DNA of 63,023 nt from Branchiostoma floridae (lineage: Eukaryota; Chordata; Leptocardii; Amphioxiformes; Branchiostomatidae). Position 1 is the stretch's first letter; each line of letters begins with the position of its first letter. The translations under genes were made by a program, and so were the position numbers. The DNA lies in assembly GCF_000003815.2 (NCBI RefSeq), contig NC_049990.1, positions 17,663,213 to 17,726,235 on the forward strand, written 5' to 3'. The notes below the pieces were generated by a model, which ran no database searches, was not told where the DNA came from, and was given only the letters and a program-made list of their open reading frames with translations. Of the stretch, positions 49,406-61,332 are shown piece by piece.

Positions 49406-49680
49406 ACACTGTCAATATTAGCGGCTTTTAGTTGTATCTAATTTAATTACCGGTGGTTACGGATGACTTCAATTTGATCAACTGGCAACGACTGTTGATT
49501 TTTCCACATTAAAGCAAACAGCCAGCTGTAATATTTCATTGATATGTCATTCACTATCGTTTAATAAAACATTGTAAGAGTTAAGGCCGGATGGTCTGAC
49601 ACAAAAATGCGTAAAACCTTATATAAATAACCATTTGCAGGCATGTATGCAGAAAATACGTGACCAGCTCTTACTGTAGA
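49406..49680. repeat. 270-bp direct duplication, right copy
   Basis: This is the partner of 46970-47240. It starts ACACTGTCAATATT and ends CAGCTCTTACTGTAGA. Since this copy continues into unique sequence, it may be the original upstream flank of the ZP gene. Confidence 0.9.
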
Positions 49681-51014
49681 TACTATTATAGACACTGCAG
49701 CTGTAGGCGCCATTCTAGACAATCTAGCTGAAAAAAATTGTTGTACTGTTTTTGTTGTACTGAGAAAATTGCCATTCTGCTTATGTTAGGTTCTCTCTGT
49801 ATTGTCGTTGCCCCTGTCAGCAATGTGACCTTGTTATAGTCACCGGCCAATTAGGCAGTCCTGTCTGTCTGTGCTGAACGGCCCAAACAAACGCGTCTTC
49901 TATGCGAACGTGTAAAATTCATGCCAGTCAGCAGTAGGCGATATATTCCGTGTCAACCGAAGCAAAATATACCCTGCTCTTATACTTGAAACCATACCCC
50001 AAATTCTAGCGCTTACTGTATAAGCAATAGGTCGACTAGAGTTCATTGTAGATTAGAAGAAGGCTTTTGATGGCTGTCCATTATACTATTGACAGAATTA
50101 TTTGTCCATGTGAACCAGAAAGCCTGTCCCCAATGAAAAACACATCCCCGTATCGCTGAAACATCCTGTAATTACTTTCCATATTTCCAAATAAAAAAAA
50201 TTACCGAGCACTTTGCAGAGGCATGCCTGGACGGAACTTCCGTCAAGGCCAACTCCTCGAGACGAGATGACAAACGATGGAAAGGCTTATCGTATCGTCA
50301 ATAAATAATTAAAAAAAAAAAACTTTTATAATAAGGGCAACCAGCCATAGATCGGATAAAATTAAAGCTGCACTATATACATAAGCTAACATGCATTTCT
50401 CAAACCGATGTACATAAAAACGTCGTCTTGCATTACTAACTTTACTTCCTCTCATATTAGCCTATCAAGTAGACTGTCCCGGTACGACAGGGGGGGGGGA
50501 TTTTCTTCGATTTCTGTCCATCTGCAGCTGCCCTAACATTCTGCTGTGCCGGTATCATTCACACCAACCAATGGCTAGGTTTACACCAGCTTGAGTCACC
50601 GTGAGTTAACTCCGCCGTAGTCAACTTAGACAGAATATATGGACTCAGCGATGTCGACTTAAGACTGTGTAGATCATGCTCAATTACCCATTTACCGGAG
50701 ACGACTTGAGCGAGCTAGAGTGCAGACTCTAGTCGTTCATCGACAGTGTAATTAAGTCTCGTTTTCCATGTGCGCGTAAATTCATGGTGTTGATTGGTCG
50801 TCCACTCGTGACAATTTCTGTATACATGTTGCCCTTTGGACAGTTAACTGTACATGTTGTGTCCAGGGTAGCTGAGACATGGCGTAAGGCCACGGTAGAT
50901 TGAATCCTTCCTTGAGAAAGGGCGTTGCCAAGTATTTATCCACATCGGGAGACTCAGTGTCTGACCAAAATTTGGAAGACGAAAAAAAAATCAATTATAA
51001 ACTTGAGTCTGCTA

Positions 51015-51074
<60 letters not shown>

Positions 51075-51355
51075 CGTTATATATTACACATCTACGCCTT
51101 ATTTAAGTGAGTTTGAGTCGACCTTGGCTAATTTCACTCCTAGTGTACTGAGAAAGGGATGAAAATCGCGTGGGTAAACAACGAAAATTGCAATTACACC
51201 ACTTCTCCATATTGGGCCGTTTCATCGCCGAAAAAGGTATCAGGACCTTTCGTTCGAAATCATAACGAGATTTAGAAGTCTAAAATAGATCATTTTTAAA
51301 ATTTCAGAGAATATCAACGACTGTGATCATTTGGCACTTGACACGACTTTCCTCA
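49681..51355. other. Intergenic, no gene seen
   Basis: It contains an (AT)n tract at 51018-51073 and no supported exon. Frames of up to 70 residues lack motifs. Confidence 0.5.
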
Positions 51356-51369
51356 CTTTACTCATGTGA

Positions 51370-51723
51370 AAATGAGTCCCTATTTTCGGCTTAGGCCGTC
51401 CCTCGGATAGGACGTTAAATGGAGGTCCCGTGTATGGAGAGAGCCACACCCAATGCACGTTAAAGAACCCCTATGCGTGCGATGTTGCGGTATACTACGG
51501 AGCAAATTGTTCTGTCTGGAGTTGGCGATTCACTTCAAATCACCCTGATGGAGGCCTGGCGAACCCCTGTCTCGTAATGAGTCGTATAAGCCACGTGGTG
51601 AATTACATCATTCACCCAGACCTGGCGCATCCCCGTCTTGTAATTAGCCAGCGAAAGGGTATGTCACTCCGTAAGGGGCGGTATAACCCCGTCGTGTGTA
51701 AGCACATCGACTGATGATGACGA
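51370..51723 (+). mobile_element. SINE-like element with a conserved core
   Basis: It contains TCGGATAGGACGTTAAATGG, AGGTCCCGTGTATGGAGAG and GCACGTTAAAGAACCC. These words resemble the conserved central domain of certain metazoan SINEs (V- or Deu-type); which one is uncertain. The 3' end is an ATGATGACGATGA tail. No clear tRNA or 5S head is visible, so the 5' part may be missing. Confidence 0.5.
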
Positions 51724-51724
51724 T

Positions 51725-52537
51725 GAGGGGTTTTTTTGCATTTTGCCACTTGCAGTGGCAAAATGCCTTCCGGCCAGTGTAGTCGCCGTTGTGATGGGGT
51801 GATGGAGTGATGTTGAGATGAACGGACCTGTTCAAAATCTGCAATGCATTTGTATACAATTCAAAAGCTCTGTCGTGAGTCATTGTCTGTGGTCCGTAAT
51901 GGGGCCTGATATTTGATTAGATTAAATGAATGAAGTATGATATTCCTAAGATTGATGCAGCATATAATCAAATTATTGCTCTTACATTTTAATGTTGTAT
52001 TACCAATTCATAAAGATGAAATGTTTTCCAAATAAATCGTGTATATATATATAACAGTTACATATAGCCTATCCCAGATTCCTTTGCGACTTAGTTAATA
52101 TTCATTAGTAGGATTTCCAGTGCGAAAATGGAAATTGCCACGATTTTTCATTGATCGCCCTGTATTATCGAAAAAGAACTGGACCTTCTAACTTACCAGA
52201 TTTGTAGTATGTACTATGGAGACCGTAACAATGTAAAAATGTTAAAGCAGGGGTAAACGATTGCTGAGATATCATTTTCTGAAAAGTGCGCTATGATGCA
52301 CCGGGGAAGTGACTTCCGGGTTCAGGGGTCACTACACAAATACCTCTGACGTCAGCCTGATTTGCAGAGCTACGGTCCGGGATCGAGTCCAGGGGAGGGT
52401 GATTTTCAATTGTTCTTGTTTCCTTTTTACATCCATTTAATATAAACAATAGTTTCAGCACATTCCAATAACTAGAAAAAACCGTGTACACACGCAAACC
52501 TTGGCAAAATGCCAGCTTTTTTAAAGCACTTGTTTTA
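51725..52537 (+). mobile_element. Hairpin-ended element (possibly Helitron/Helentron-like), member 2
   Basis: It begins with a T run and the stem-loop GCATTTTGCCACTTGCAGTG/GCAAAATGC, and ends with GCTTTTTTAAAGC and CTTGTTTT. This is the same layout of ends as 2826-4066. The interiors are different and no ORF is seen. Confidence 0.35.
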
Positions 52538-52540
52538 AAG

Positions 52541-53803
52541 AAAGCGACTTCAAAGTCTTTTTTCTTTAAATTGCTCCCTTTAGTCTTAAAGTTTTGGATA
52601 CGTCAAGTATTGTGAAGTTAAGAAGGCATATTCTGCTTTAGATAATTTTATTCAGATTAAACGAAAGTTTAGTAACCATGTCTCGTTGGACAGACAAACA
52701 CTTGTATGGGTACCATGCTTCATATTACCGGCTTAATCTTTTTGCTTGGTCACCTGTGTTTAGCAAGCGAGTGCATTGAGCCAAAAGATTACTACGGAGA
52801 ATGGTACCCATGTTAGTCAAATTTCAATATACTATAATTGTAAATGTTAAACCGTGCTAGATGTTATTGTGTACTAAGTATGTACTATGTTAACATTTAC
52901 CACATCAACACAGACTGCTAGGTGTTGCAATAGTACAGTCTTTGATAGAGCTAACTTACCCCTGACAATAGGTTAGATACTTTGACGGTCGCTGTGACCA
53001 ACTCAGGACATGATCCATATGTAAGCTCGTGAATTAAAAAAAAAAGAAATGTAACATGTTAAAGCAAACCTCCCAGATGCGTGCTTCTTCAGTTTATCAC
53101 TGATAAAAATGTTTAATATATCCAGTTAAATATATCATATAACTAGAAGTTAATAAAAAACATTTTATCACTATAGCACTGTGCGTGCATCTAAAGCTAC
53201 ATATTGTCAGCAAATTCACCATCCAATCGACCTCTCAAGCGAACTCTGTACATGCATAGCGAAATGTTATCTCTCAAAAAATAAACAGGAAATTTGCAAG
53301 GGTAAGGCATGTATACTTTGTACTACTAGTATATCTCGCTAGAGGTCCTTACTGTACGGTCAAGACGTTATCAGCTTTCCTTCATAGAGATTTTGAGATT
53401 TAGGTAGCACGTAAGAAAAAAAATCTGATCTGATAAGATGAAATTATTACAAGAATTTCACTACATTATAAAGCTTGAGATGACTATTCGTCACCAGGAA
53501 CTAATACGTAGCGTGATCGATTCAATTACCAATACTGTATACACCAAACAATGCCCATCTGTCTTTAAACAAAGCTTCTGATAACTATTTCTTATAAGGA
53601 ATACATTAAACCTTTTGACATTTAGTGCAAAGTATGCAATTCTATACAAAATGACTGGTTCCCTTCTGACCATGTAACGTTATATATAGTCCTTTTTTGG
53701 ACTTAATCACTTTGGAATAATCAACATTGGTAAAACATTACTCAGATTTTGTCACAAAGCACTGGACTGAAATGAAAAATATGCTGTCTCATCATTTTGA
53801 TAT
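52541..53803. other. 3' flank of the LITAF-domain gene, no gene seen
   Basis: AT-rich. 52683-52815 holds an inverted pair CTTGTATGGGTACCAT / ATGGTACCCATGTTAG. No convincing polyadenylation signal was found near the stop at 53804. Confidence 0.45.
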
Positions 53804-53912
53804 CTACTCCATCCTTTTGTATGTGCCCAGGTGTGTCTTACAGTTAGGACAGGTGTGTTTGGCGTCCTGACAGTCTTTCATGAACAGAGGAATGCAGGAG
53901 CAAAGCCAGCAA
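53804..53912 (-). CDS. LITAF-domain gene exon 4
   Basis: Acceptor TTTTTCAG, phase 2 in. It encodes CWLCSCIPLFMKDC, HTCPNCKTHLGTYKRME and TAG. This is the C-terminal half of the LITAF domain with the second CxxC. Confidence 0.9.
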
Positions 53913-56900
53913 CTGAAAAATAGATACATAAAGCCTTTGGCATTGTCCAAATCCTTGTTTGTTAACGTTCTTTTTATAATTTTTGTTGTCTGTCCTATAA
54001 TCTTATAGAATAACTATGCTATAAATGGTCCTAACCTGGCAATATATTTACGAGTGAAGTATTTTGAATCGTTACAATAAAAATGGTTTTCTTGTCTACT
54101 TATTTCAGCTATTGGCCCGACGGAATTTGACGCTAACGTTCCAAATGTCCTTTGGCAAATAACATCAACTCTCATAATTCAACCGGGTGTCATAATACCG
54201 CAACATGAAAAATGATACATGCATTTCAAGAGATACCAATGCAGCATCAGTAATCCTGAGATTTCAGATACAGTGGAAGCCAGTTAATTGCACGTCGGAT
54301 AAACGCACACTTCGGTCAATTGCACGGAATCCCCAGATCCCGTGGTGGTGTGGTCCAACTGGGTAACTTCGCATTATCGCACACTCCGGATAAATGCACG
54401 GAATTCGCTGGCAAATTGGGTGTGCAATTAAGCGGCTTCCACTGTATTTACAGGTTTGCGATAGCAGAACCTGTATTGTTTTTGCTGGAACCCCTGGGCG
54501 CGGCCATTTTGTTTTGGGCCCGGCCATTTTGTTTGGGGCGCGGCCATTTTGTTTTGGGCGCGGCCATTTTGTTTTGCGGTGTATGACGGAAAGGGTGGCG
54601 TTATTTTGGATTTGATGGATCAGTGTGGTTTATGAAGTGATGTGATGTAATGGCTAGGAAATGTTATCTTGTGGTCTTGTAATATTGGGTGTTCAATACA
54701 ATCTTAAACAGGCCTATAACAATGTTTTTGTGTTGCGGTATTATAGTATCGGTTGAAATAAAGAGAGCTGATATTAATTCCCAAAACTAAAAACACACAA
54801 ACCAACGTGCATTATACAGTTCCTTATAAACAACAACAAATATATATATATATAAGTGTGTAGGCAAATCATATTGAGGAACGTGCATGTGCAACGAAAT
54901 CTAACAAAGCACATACTAAAATTGCTATGCAAATCAAAGGAATGGTAGAGACAAAAATTCTACATCTCATGGGCCTTGACCTTTGACATTTACTTAAAAC
55001 ACACTTACTGCGCATGCGTGCTTATAGTCGTGGAAATCCCTCTTTTGTATCATGTTATAGCCATATAACAGACAAATAAACAACCAAACAGAGTCACTAG
55101 TATGCTAAAATGATATTAAAGAATAAGACTAACCCAAGGGCACAAAGAAGACAGAACATGACATAAGAGAAGAGCCCCTCCTCATGATCGACAGTTGTCT
55201 GTATGTTGTGATGACAAGTCGGACAGGTCATCCTGACTGGGTCACCAGTGCGGGTCGGATGGTCCACAACCATCACCACAGTACCCGGCTGGGAAACTAG
55301 TAGAAAACGAACCACATTTGGTTACTCCAAAGTTTGTCTGTTTTAAAGGTAAGGTACATATACCTCCAAATTTTCTATGGCTGGCAGTCCATCTTGTTCA
55401 CGGAGAGTGACATAGTCTTGATCTCGCGAGAGAGCACGAAACTATGATCACTCTCCGTGAACAAGATGCTCTGTCAGCCGTGACTGATGAACCTCTCAAC
55501 TAACAACATTTGAAGATGAACATAACATTAGACAAAACAAATTAAGATTCTCGACTTTGCTGCCCATAAACACAATTACTTTTGTTGAGGCATTGCTTCC
55601 CACTGGTCATGGGAAATTGGAATGATGGAATTCCAAGTTCACACATTTCACAGTAGGCAGGCCGTATCGTTAGTGGTAACACCCATATTGCTTGGGTGGC
55701 AACTTCGCTACGACCTATCTATTTGTTCAGAATCCTTAAGTTAGCTTTTTATGCATAAATTTCCTTAAGAACTTTGTTAAATCTCCAAGTCGCACGTTGG
55801 TGACCTCACTGCGGCTGAGAGATTGTTCAGAGCGCTAACGAATTTCATTTTTTTAACAGATGTTTTTACGCTTTGTGTGCTTTGTTGTTTTTGTTCTCAT
55901 ACTTAAATTTTGAATGATATTTTTATAATAAACGTAAGGGTTACACATATTCAATTTAGGACGTAGCAACGCGGACAGCATGCCACACGCCAATAATATA
56001 CCAACTTTAGCGATCGCAGCCTTCAGTGGAAAGAGGGTGTCAGCAAAAGATGCAAGCTTTCATATTACACGCAAACACTTTAATAAAACACACAAGGCTT
56101 GCTAGCATGAGTAGAGTATGACACATTTAACATTGTATCTAAAAGTAAATTGAATATCCATGTTCTGTTATGATTATTTTAATAAGCATTCTTGTCCCAC
56201 CATAATGAACAGTTCCAGGCGGCGCTGGAGGTTGCCCCGGAACCTGTAACGCGAAAGTTCCCGGTGGCTGCTGGGCGTACTGAAAATATACGGGAGGCCA
56301 TGAGATCACTTAAAGGGGTCCTAAACTCCAGAAGAGAGTGTCATTAATTTTAGGAACAAAAAAATACATACTACCCGCCAGGTGGTCGTTGAGAAAAGGT
56401 CGCTTAATAATGCTTACGTCAATGGAGAAAGTTTTCGGGACGGACAAGAAGTGGTCGTAATGGCCAGGTGGTCGCTGACAAGATGGTCGCTTGGGCAGGT
56501 TTGACTGTACTTCACATTATACGATAAAGTCCCACTATAGTGTATCCCACGTGTATCAAAAAGGATTGAGTATTCTACTTCACCTCAAGTACCCTTTAAT
56601 TAGATTAAGTAATGTCAACCTGTAAATATCATGTGTCTGGCAAGGCCGGACAAAAGTTAGCTTACAAAACCAATTTGAGGAGTGATGTTAAAAACTCGTC
56701 TTGTTATGCATTCTTTGATATTTTGTGAACAATTGGCCTTCTTGGCGTGAACACCGCCCCTCATTTATGCCGAAAATATTCACAATGAAGGAAGCGTCTA
56801 TACGTATAGGAAATACATGGGTAGGGTCTGTGTGGGTTTAGTGAGTATCAAATTCTTTTACAGACACACGTTGCGTATTTCACCACAATTGAAATCCTGC

Positions 56901-57961
56901 ATAAATTCGGCTGATTGCTTATTGATGCATAATATATTGGAAAAGAACAGTCTCTTCCGGAGTTTAGAATCTAGGACTCCTTTAACACAATCTGTGGCAA
57001 TCAACACATTTATTATCCAAGTTAATCTTAAAAAGTTACGAACAACGTTAAAATTGCAGGCCTTTCTCCAAAAAGTATTACTGCGTCCTACTAAGTAATT
57101 CTTTTTCCCGACGTAAATTCTGACTTCCTGTCAAATGTATAAAACATGTTACGTTTACTATCAATGTATAACCTAATAGAAGAAATCTAGAATAGCAAAC
57201 ATGACATTGTCCCTGTAACGAATTCATACCTACTGAAAATTCAACGAATAATCTATATCTCTTTCCTGTCCCTTTTTTCCACTGCTTATACTTTCCTTAC
57301 TTTTCTGCCTTCCTCACAACCCCCCCCCCCCCCCCCATTATAAGTGGAGAAAAAAATAAGGAAGTCGGAAAGACGAAGGAATTATTTTTTCTTCCCCACA
57401 TTTGTTTTTGTTTTGTTTATTTTTTCTGGCTCTCCACCTCTCTCTCTCTCTCTCTCTCTCACTCACACTCTCCCTGTCTCCCTCCATCCCTCTCTCTCTC
57501 TCTCCCCCTCTCTCTCTCTTCTCTCTCTCCTCTCTCTCTCTCTGTCTCACAGACACACACACTCTCTCTCTCTTTCTTCCTTTTTTTCCTCAATTTATTC
57601 TTTACTGTACAGTAGTACATACGGCGGCTTGTGGAGCCTGATGTGCGTAAGCTCCAGGTTGTCCAGGCGCAGTCGGCGGCTTCGCTGGATAGCCAGTCTG
57701 TTGCTGGGTGGGGTAAGTGCCTGGTTGCTGGGCGGGGTAAGTGCCTGGTTGCTGTGCGGGGTAAGTGCCTGGTTGCTGTGCGGGGTAAGTGCCTGGTTGC
57801 TGTGCGGGGTTAGTGCCTGCTTGCTGGGCGGGGTTAGTGTCTGGTTGCTGGGCGGGGTAAGTGCCTGGTTGCTGGGCGGGGTAAGTGCCTGGTTGCTGGG
57901 CGGGGTACGTGCCTGGTTGCTGGGCTGGATAGGTGGGTGGGGCGTGCTGCTTCGTGTCCAT
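53804..57961 (-). CDS. LITAF-domain membrane protein (whole gene, 4 coding exons)
   Basis: Coding exons: 57961-57623, 56279-56201, 55296-55134, 53912-53804; total 690 bases, 229 residues. The N-terminus (1-113) has PPTY (9-12), ten 8-residue repeats TYPAQQPG (about 10-88) and PTAP (about 95-98). The LITAF domain (about 160-224) has CPTC, a hydrophobic stretch LFSYVMFCLLCALGCWLCSC that dips into the membrane, then HTCPNCKTHLG; the two CxxC pairs form the zinc knuckle of this family. Family members (LITAF/SIMPLE, CDIP1) act at late endosomes and bind NEDD4-type ligases and TSG101 through PPxY and P(S/T)AP motifs, which are both present here. The ATG at 57961 lies two bases after an acceptor (TTTTTACTCAG), so at least one 5' noncoding exon lies upstream and was not found. 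Which paralogue it is cannot be told. Confidence 0.9.
54271..54444. mobile_element. Tc1/mariner (pogo/Tigger-like) MITE, 174 bp
   Basis: The tips CAGTGGAAGCC and GGCTTCCACTG are flanked by TA on both sides, and the inner arms (TTAATTGCAC/GTGCAATTAA) also pair. It lies in intron 3 of the LITAF-domain gene. A diverged relative may lie at 7137-7225 (ACTTCGGTCAAT, GGCACGGAATCC). Confidence 0.75.
54500..54578 (+). repeat. Four tandem copies of a 20-bp unit
   Basis: CGGCCATTTTGTTTTGGGCC occurs four times with small changes. Intronic. Confidence 0.9.
55134..55296 (-). CDS. LITAF-domain gene exon 3
   Basis: Acceptor TTTCTACTAG (phase 1), donor GG|GTTAGT (phase 2). It encodes SQPGTVVMVVDHPTR, PVRMTCPTCHHNIQTTVD and LFSYVMFCLLCALG: the first CxxC and the membrane-dipping segment. 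Confidence 0.9.
55386..55492. repeat. Long imperfect hairpin (about 40-bp arms)
   Basis: GGCTGGCAG...ATCTTGTTCACGGAGAGTGA pairs with TCACTCTCCGTGAACAAGAT...CTGTCAGCC, with about 26 bases of loop. It lies in intron 2 of the LITAF-domain gene. It may be a palindromic MITE or the source of a small hairpin RNA. Confidence 0.8.
56201..56279 (-). CDS. LITAF-domain gene exon 2
   Basis: A 79-base exon: acceptor ATATTTTCAG, donor G|GTGGGA. It encodes YAQQPPGTFALQVPGQPPAP and PGTVHY. It joins exon 1 in phase 0 and exon 3 in phase 1. Confidence 0.8.
57310..57590. repeat. Poly-C and (CT)n/(CA)n tracts
   Basis: A run of 16 to 17 C at about 57320-57336, (CT)n from 57438 to 57540 and CACACACAC near 57550. 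Frames rich in Ser/Leu or Arg/Glu here are artefacts. Confidence 0.9.
57623..57961 (-). CDS. LITAF-domain gene exon 1 (Pro/Gln repeat region)
   Basis: 113 codons from ATG 57961 to donor GCC|GTATGT. After MDTKQHAPPTY come ten repeats of TYPAQQPG encoded by 24-base units (about 57695-57935), with variants TNPAQQAG and TYPTQQQT, then AKPPTAPGQPGAYAHQAPQA. The DNA repeats are nearly identical, so length variation is likely. Confidence 0.9.
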
Positions 57962-57979
57962 GTCTGAGTAAAAAGACAT

Positions 57980-60900
57980 GTGGATACAAGAATTATATTT
58001 TGAAACATAATTACTATGACTGATGAGCAGTAGATCATAAGTGGAAGGATGTGTACGGTGCCCTCCGTCCTTCCTTTCGAGAATTTGATCGAACTAGCTT
58101 TATCTGAACCGTGTCTTTTGAACTTAGCTTAGCTTAGAGGCTTCCGTGGTGCTACACCAATTTTGAAGCTTTACTTCAATCAGGTATACGTGCAACACGA
58201 ACTATGTTATACGTGCCTGGCTGCACACCCTAAGGCAATTAATTAAACACCCCTCCCAATACCCTCAAAAATGTAACCTAGCGGGCGAGTAGATCTGGCT
58301 GTGTTATGTTTTCTGTCGTAAAAATCTATGTATTTTCTAATCTCCAAACAGGACCTACGGTGCCATGATATTGTAGCCAAGGAGTATAGCCGGCCGAAGC
58401 AAGACTTCCGACAAATCCTATTTTTGGTATATTGCTCCTATGTCACAATAAGATGCCTGACAAGATTTTCGTAGTACTGCCTTTTGACTCAATGAACAGG
58501 AATGCAAGTGGCTGAATTTTGCGTATTCGTAGGTGTATATTTCGCTCAAAAAATTGTTCTTAACATTTTAATATTCAGGGTTGACTTAAGAAAGATAAAC
58601 ATGATAGTTTTCGGAATTGCAGTGCCCTAGCGGTCGCTAGATATAGTCTACGTTTCTGTTCTTGTCCATTACGGGCCCCAGCAATTACGACACCGCAACA
58701 CAAGTACATAGTACATGAATCATTCCATCTGAGTGTTGTAAAAATACGGAAAAAGCATTGGAAGAAAAACGTCTATAAGTAGTTGACTGTACAAACTGTT
58801 CTTGAATTGACGGCCATATGCTTCCTCGCATTAAAACACACTTATGTATTCATGTATTACGTTCTACATACCGTAACAAACGTAGAACGATGAACAATTT
58901 GTACCATGAATATGTTCTTACCTGTGAAACTCAGATCGGACGACGATGTTCGAGATATTGATATTTCAGTGCTTATCCGCCGCGGAATAAATGTGGTCGG
59001 ACCTGTCTGTTCCTTAAGCCTATTGTCCGTCAAACAATTGTCATGTCAATGTTTCACCTCTAGTATGGGAGTGGCGACAGATATAATATCCAAGCAGATC
59101 CTACGGTGCCGTAAGATAGTATCAAGTATGGCCAAGGAGTATAGCCGGCAAAAGGGAGACAAATGGGTTTGATGCTACTGTAAATAGTCATGATATTAGA
59201 ACAACAAACTGTTGGATTGGAATAAAAGGAATGATTTGAAAAAATCCAATGTATGAAAAACGCACAAGTCTGATACTACAAATGTCAATGACCTATATTC
59301 TTTGCAACGCCTAGCTAAAGTTCAGTTGTATGAGACAAACACTTCGCACTTAACGTAATGTTTCATTCTGCTACAAGACTCCAAAGTTTTCCATGTATTC
59401 GTAAAGTATCAGCAAGTAAACTTCGAACAAGTAAAATTCGAAGTAGAAAGCCTTAGAATTTTAATGAATTTGAAAAATGCAGCTGTGCCGTGTCGGTGCT
59501 CTTTTGCGTGAAGCCATTTTGATGTGATGACGTAGTAACCATAACTTTGCCTCCCAGGCTTTCCAACACCATTTTCACCGGTAAAATAAAGAAAATACAC
59601 ATTAAATATCATGTGCTACTATTAAGAGACAATAGGACGACTCACCAAAGTATGATTTTTCTCGAATCTTGGCTATTTAGTCTGAGAGCTTCTTTCGGTG
59701 TTGGGATTCTGTCATACACTGTTCTTCACTGCTGTCCAAAAGTGGTTGAACTAGAAAATTTAATTTTAGATCTGATATCACAACGTCTATAGTGCAACAT
59801 GCCCACAGGTGAGAAACCTGGCGTAATTACTGTACCAGCCAGGTGAATGTAAAATGTTGTTTGCGTCGCAGTCACGAACTCAGAAACAAAGACAAGGTTT
59901 CCACACGCGTACTGCTAGTTCACATTAATCCGTGGGGTAACTTAGATTCGTTGTTTAAACAAAACTAGTTATTTATAGATTTGAGGTCAACAACTTGGGT
60001 TTCAAATGTCAACATTTTCCGAATATTGTAATGTGCAATTCAATCGACATGACGATCATCAAATACCCTATTTTCATATACAACGGATAAAGGTTACCGT
60101 ACGGATAAATGTGACCTAACTTTACATGTCTATACAAATTGTCATATTGACTTCTTTTGCCAGAATGGTAAAGTAATCCAAAATCTACACATCTACTTTG
60201 TGAAAATTACAAGGAGATTACCCCAAACAGAAGTTATAGAGTAATCCACACTTCCGCAGAAATGTGTTAATTATCTAATTATACCAAGGTTTTGTGTGTG
60301 TTTGCGGTTATATACACATGCATCACTTACCTTACCTACAACAGACAGGAAATGTCCCCATGACCAGAGGGTTTGTCCATTCTGCCCAAATAAAATGAGA
60401 TCGAAGACTAACGTCACTTTGTTATGGAATGTTCTAGATATAATGACAAACTCACAGAGCTATTGACATTACTTTCCGCGAATTTCCTACTCTCTGTTCG
60501 ATAGATAAATTCAACTACATTCTGGGAGGCGATAATCCACACTGTGTACAAGTAGGTAAGTAGTACAAATATATCCACGAATGTTTATACCATAGAAACA
60601 ATAGTGTAAATGACAAGCTAGACCCTATATGTTGATTTATTCATACCTATAGATATCCATTTATGTGTGTTTAGTTGTACTGTAAGTAGCTGTTATACAT
60701 GTAGACCTTACGAAAGTCGCTGTAATTTTGTCGTGTCTCAATAAAGATCTGTCAAAACTTGAACATGGCAATGGCAACATCTTTCGGTCGAATGTAATTT
60801 TAGAAGGCCAAAAACACCCCCCAAAACTCCTCAGCCACCCTGAAATCCTACCTTAAGCTATCAAAGTTCTTCAATTTTTGGCTAGTGACAGTATGCTTGT

Positions 60901-61332
60901 CACCTTAACTATGAAAGACTATGCTTTAGAAATGATGTTTATAGTTATCTGAAAATAGGAAAAAAGGGGTCGATGTTCCCGAAAATAATTCTATCTGTGG
61001 GTAACCCTAACCCTATCTATGGATGTATTACTTGCATTTCAAGCTTCTTAAAAGTTTGACTTAAATAATCAAAAACGACATGCTAATTACAAATTGTAAA
61101 ATAGTAGATGTACAGTGATGTGTATGAGTGACGTATGTATACAAATTATTCACGTGTAATTCACAGGCAATTACGTATCATATCAAACTTATATTCTATT
61201 TCTATGTACAGTTTGCTTCATCATGTATATATAAGGTGTACATTTATTGCCAGATAGTTGCTGAGAATATTATTCAATGATTACTACTTAGGAACATGTT
61301 GAGCTCTAAAGCAGGATGTTGTCCCATAGCGA
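57980..61332. other. Region between the LITAF and kinase loci, no gene recognised
   Basis: The noncoding first exon of the LITAF-domain gene should be here but cannot be placed. 58358-58420 and 59095-59160 share CTACGGTGCC...CCAAGGAGTATAGCCGGC, a diverged direct repeat. 59918-60125 has the ends of a MITE related to 14381-14606. Confidence 0.45.
59918..60125. mobile_element. MITE with inverted ends, member 2 (decayed)
   Basis: Left CTAGTTCACATTAATCCGTGG and right CGGATAAATGTGACCTA pair imperfectly, as at 14381-14606. Non-coding. Confidence 0.45.

Noticed and set aside
57338-57562. Arg/Glu-rich and Ser/Leu-rich frames
   Set aside because: They are translations of the (CT)n tract next to the LITAF exon.
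57631-57967. Plus-strand frame with GGVSAWLL repeats
   Set aside because: It is the antisense shadow of the TYPAQQPG repeats of the LITAF-domain gene.
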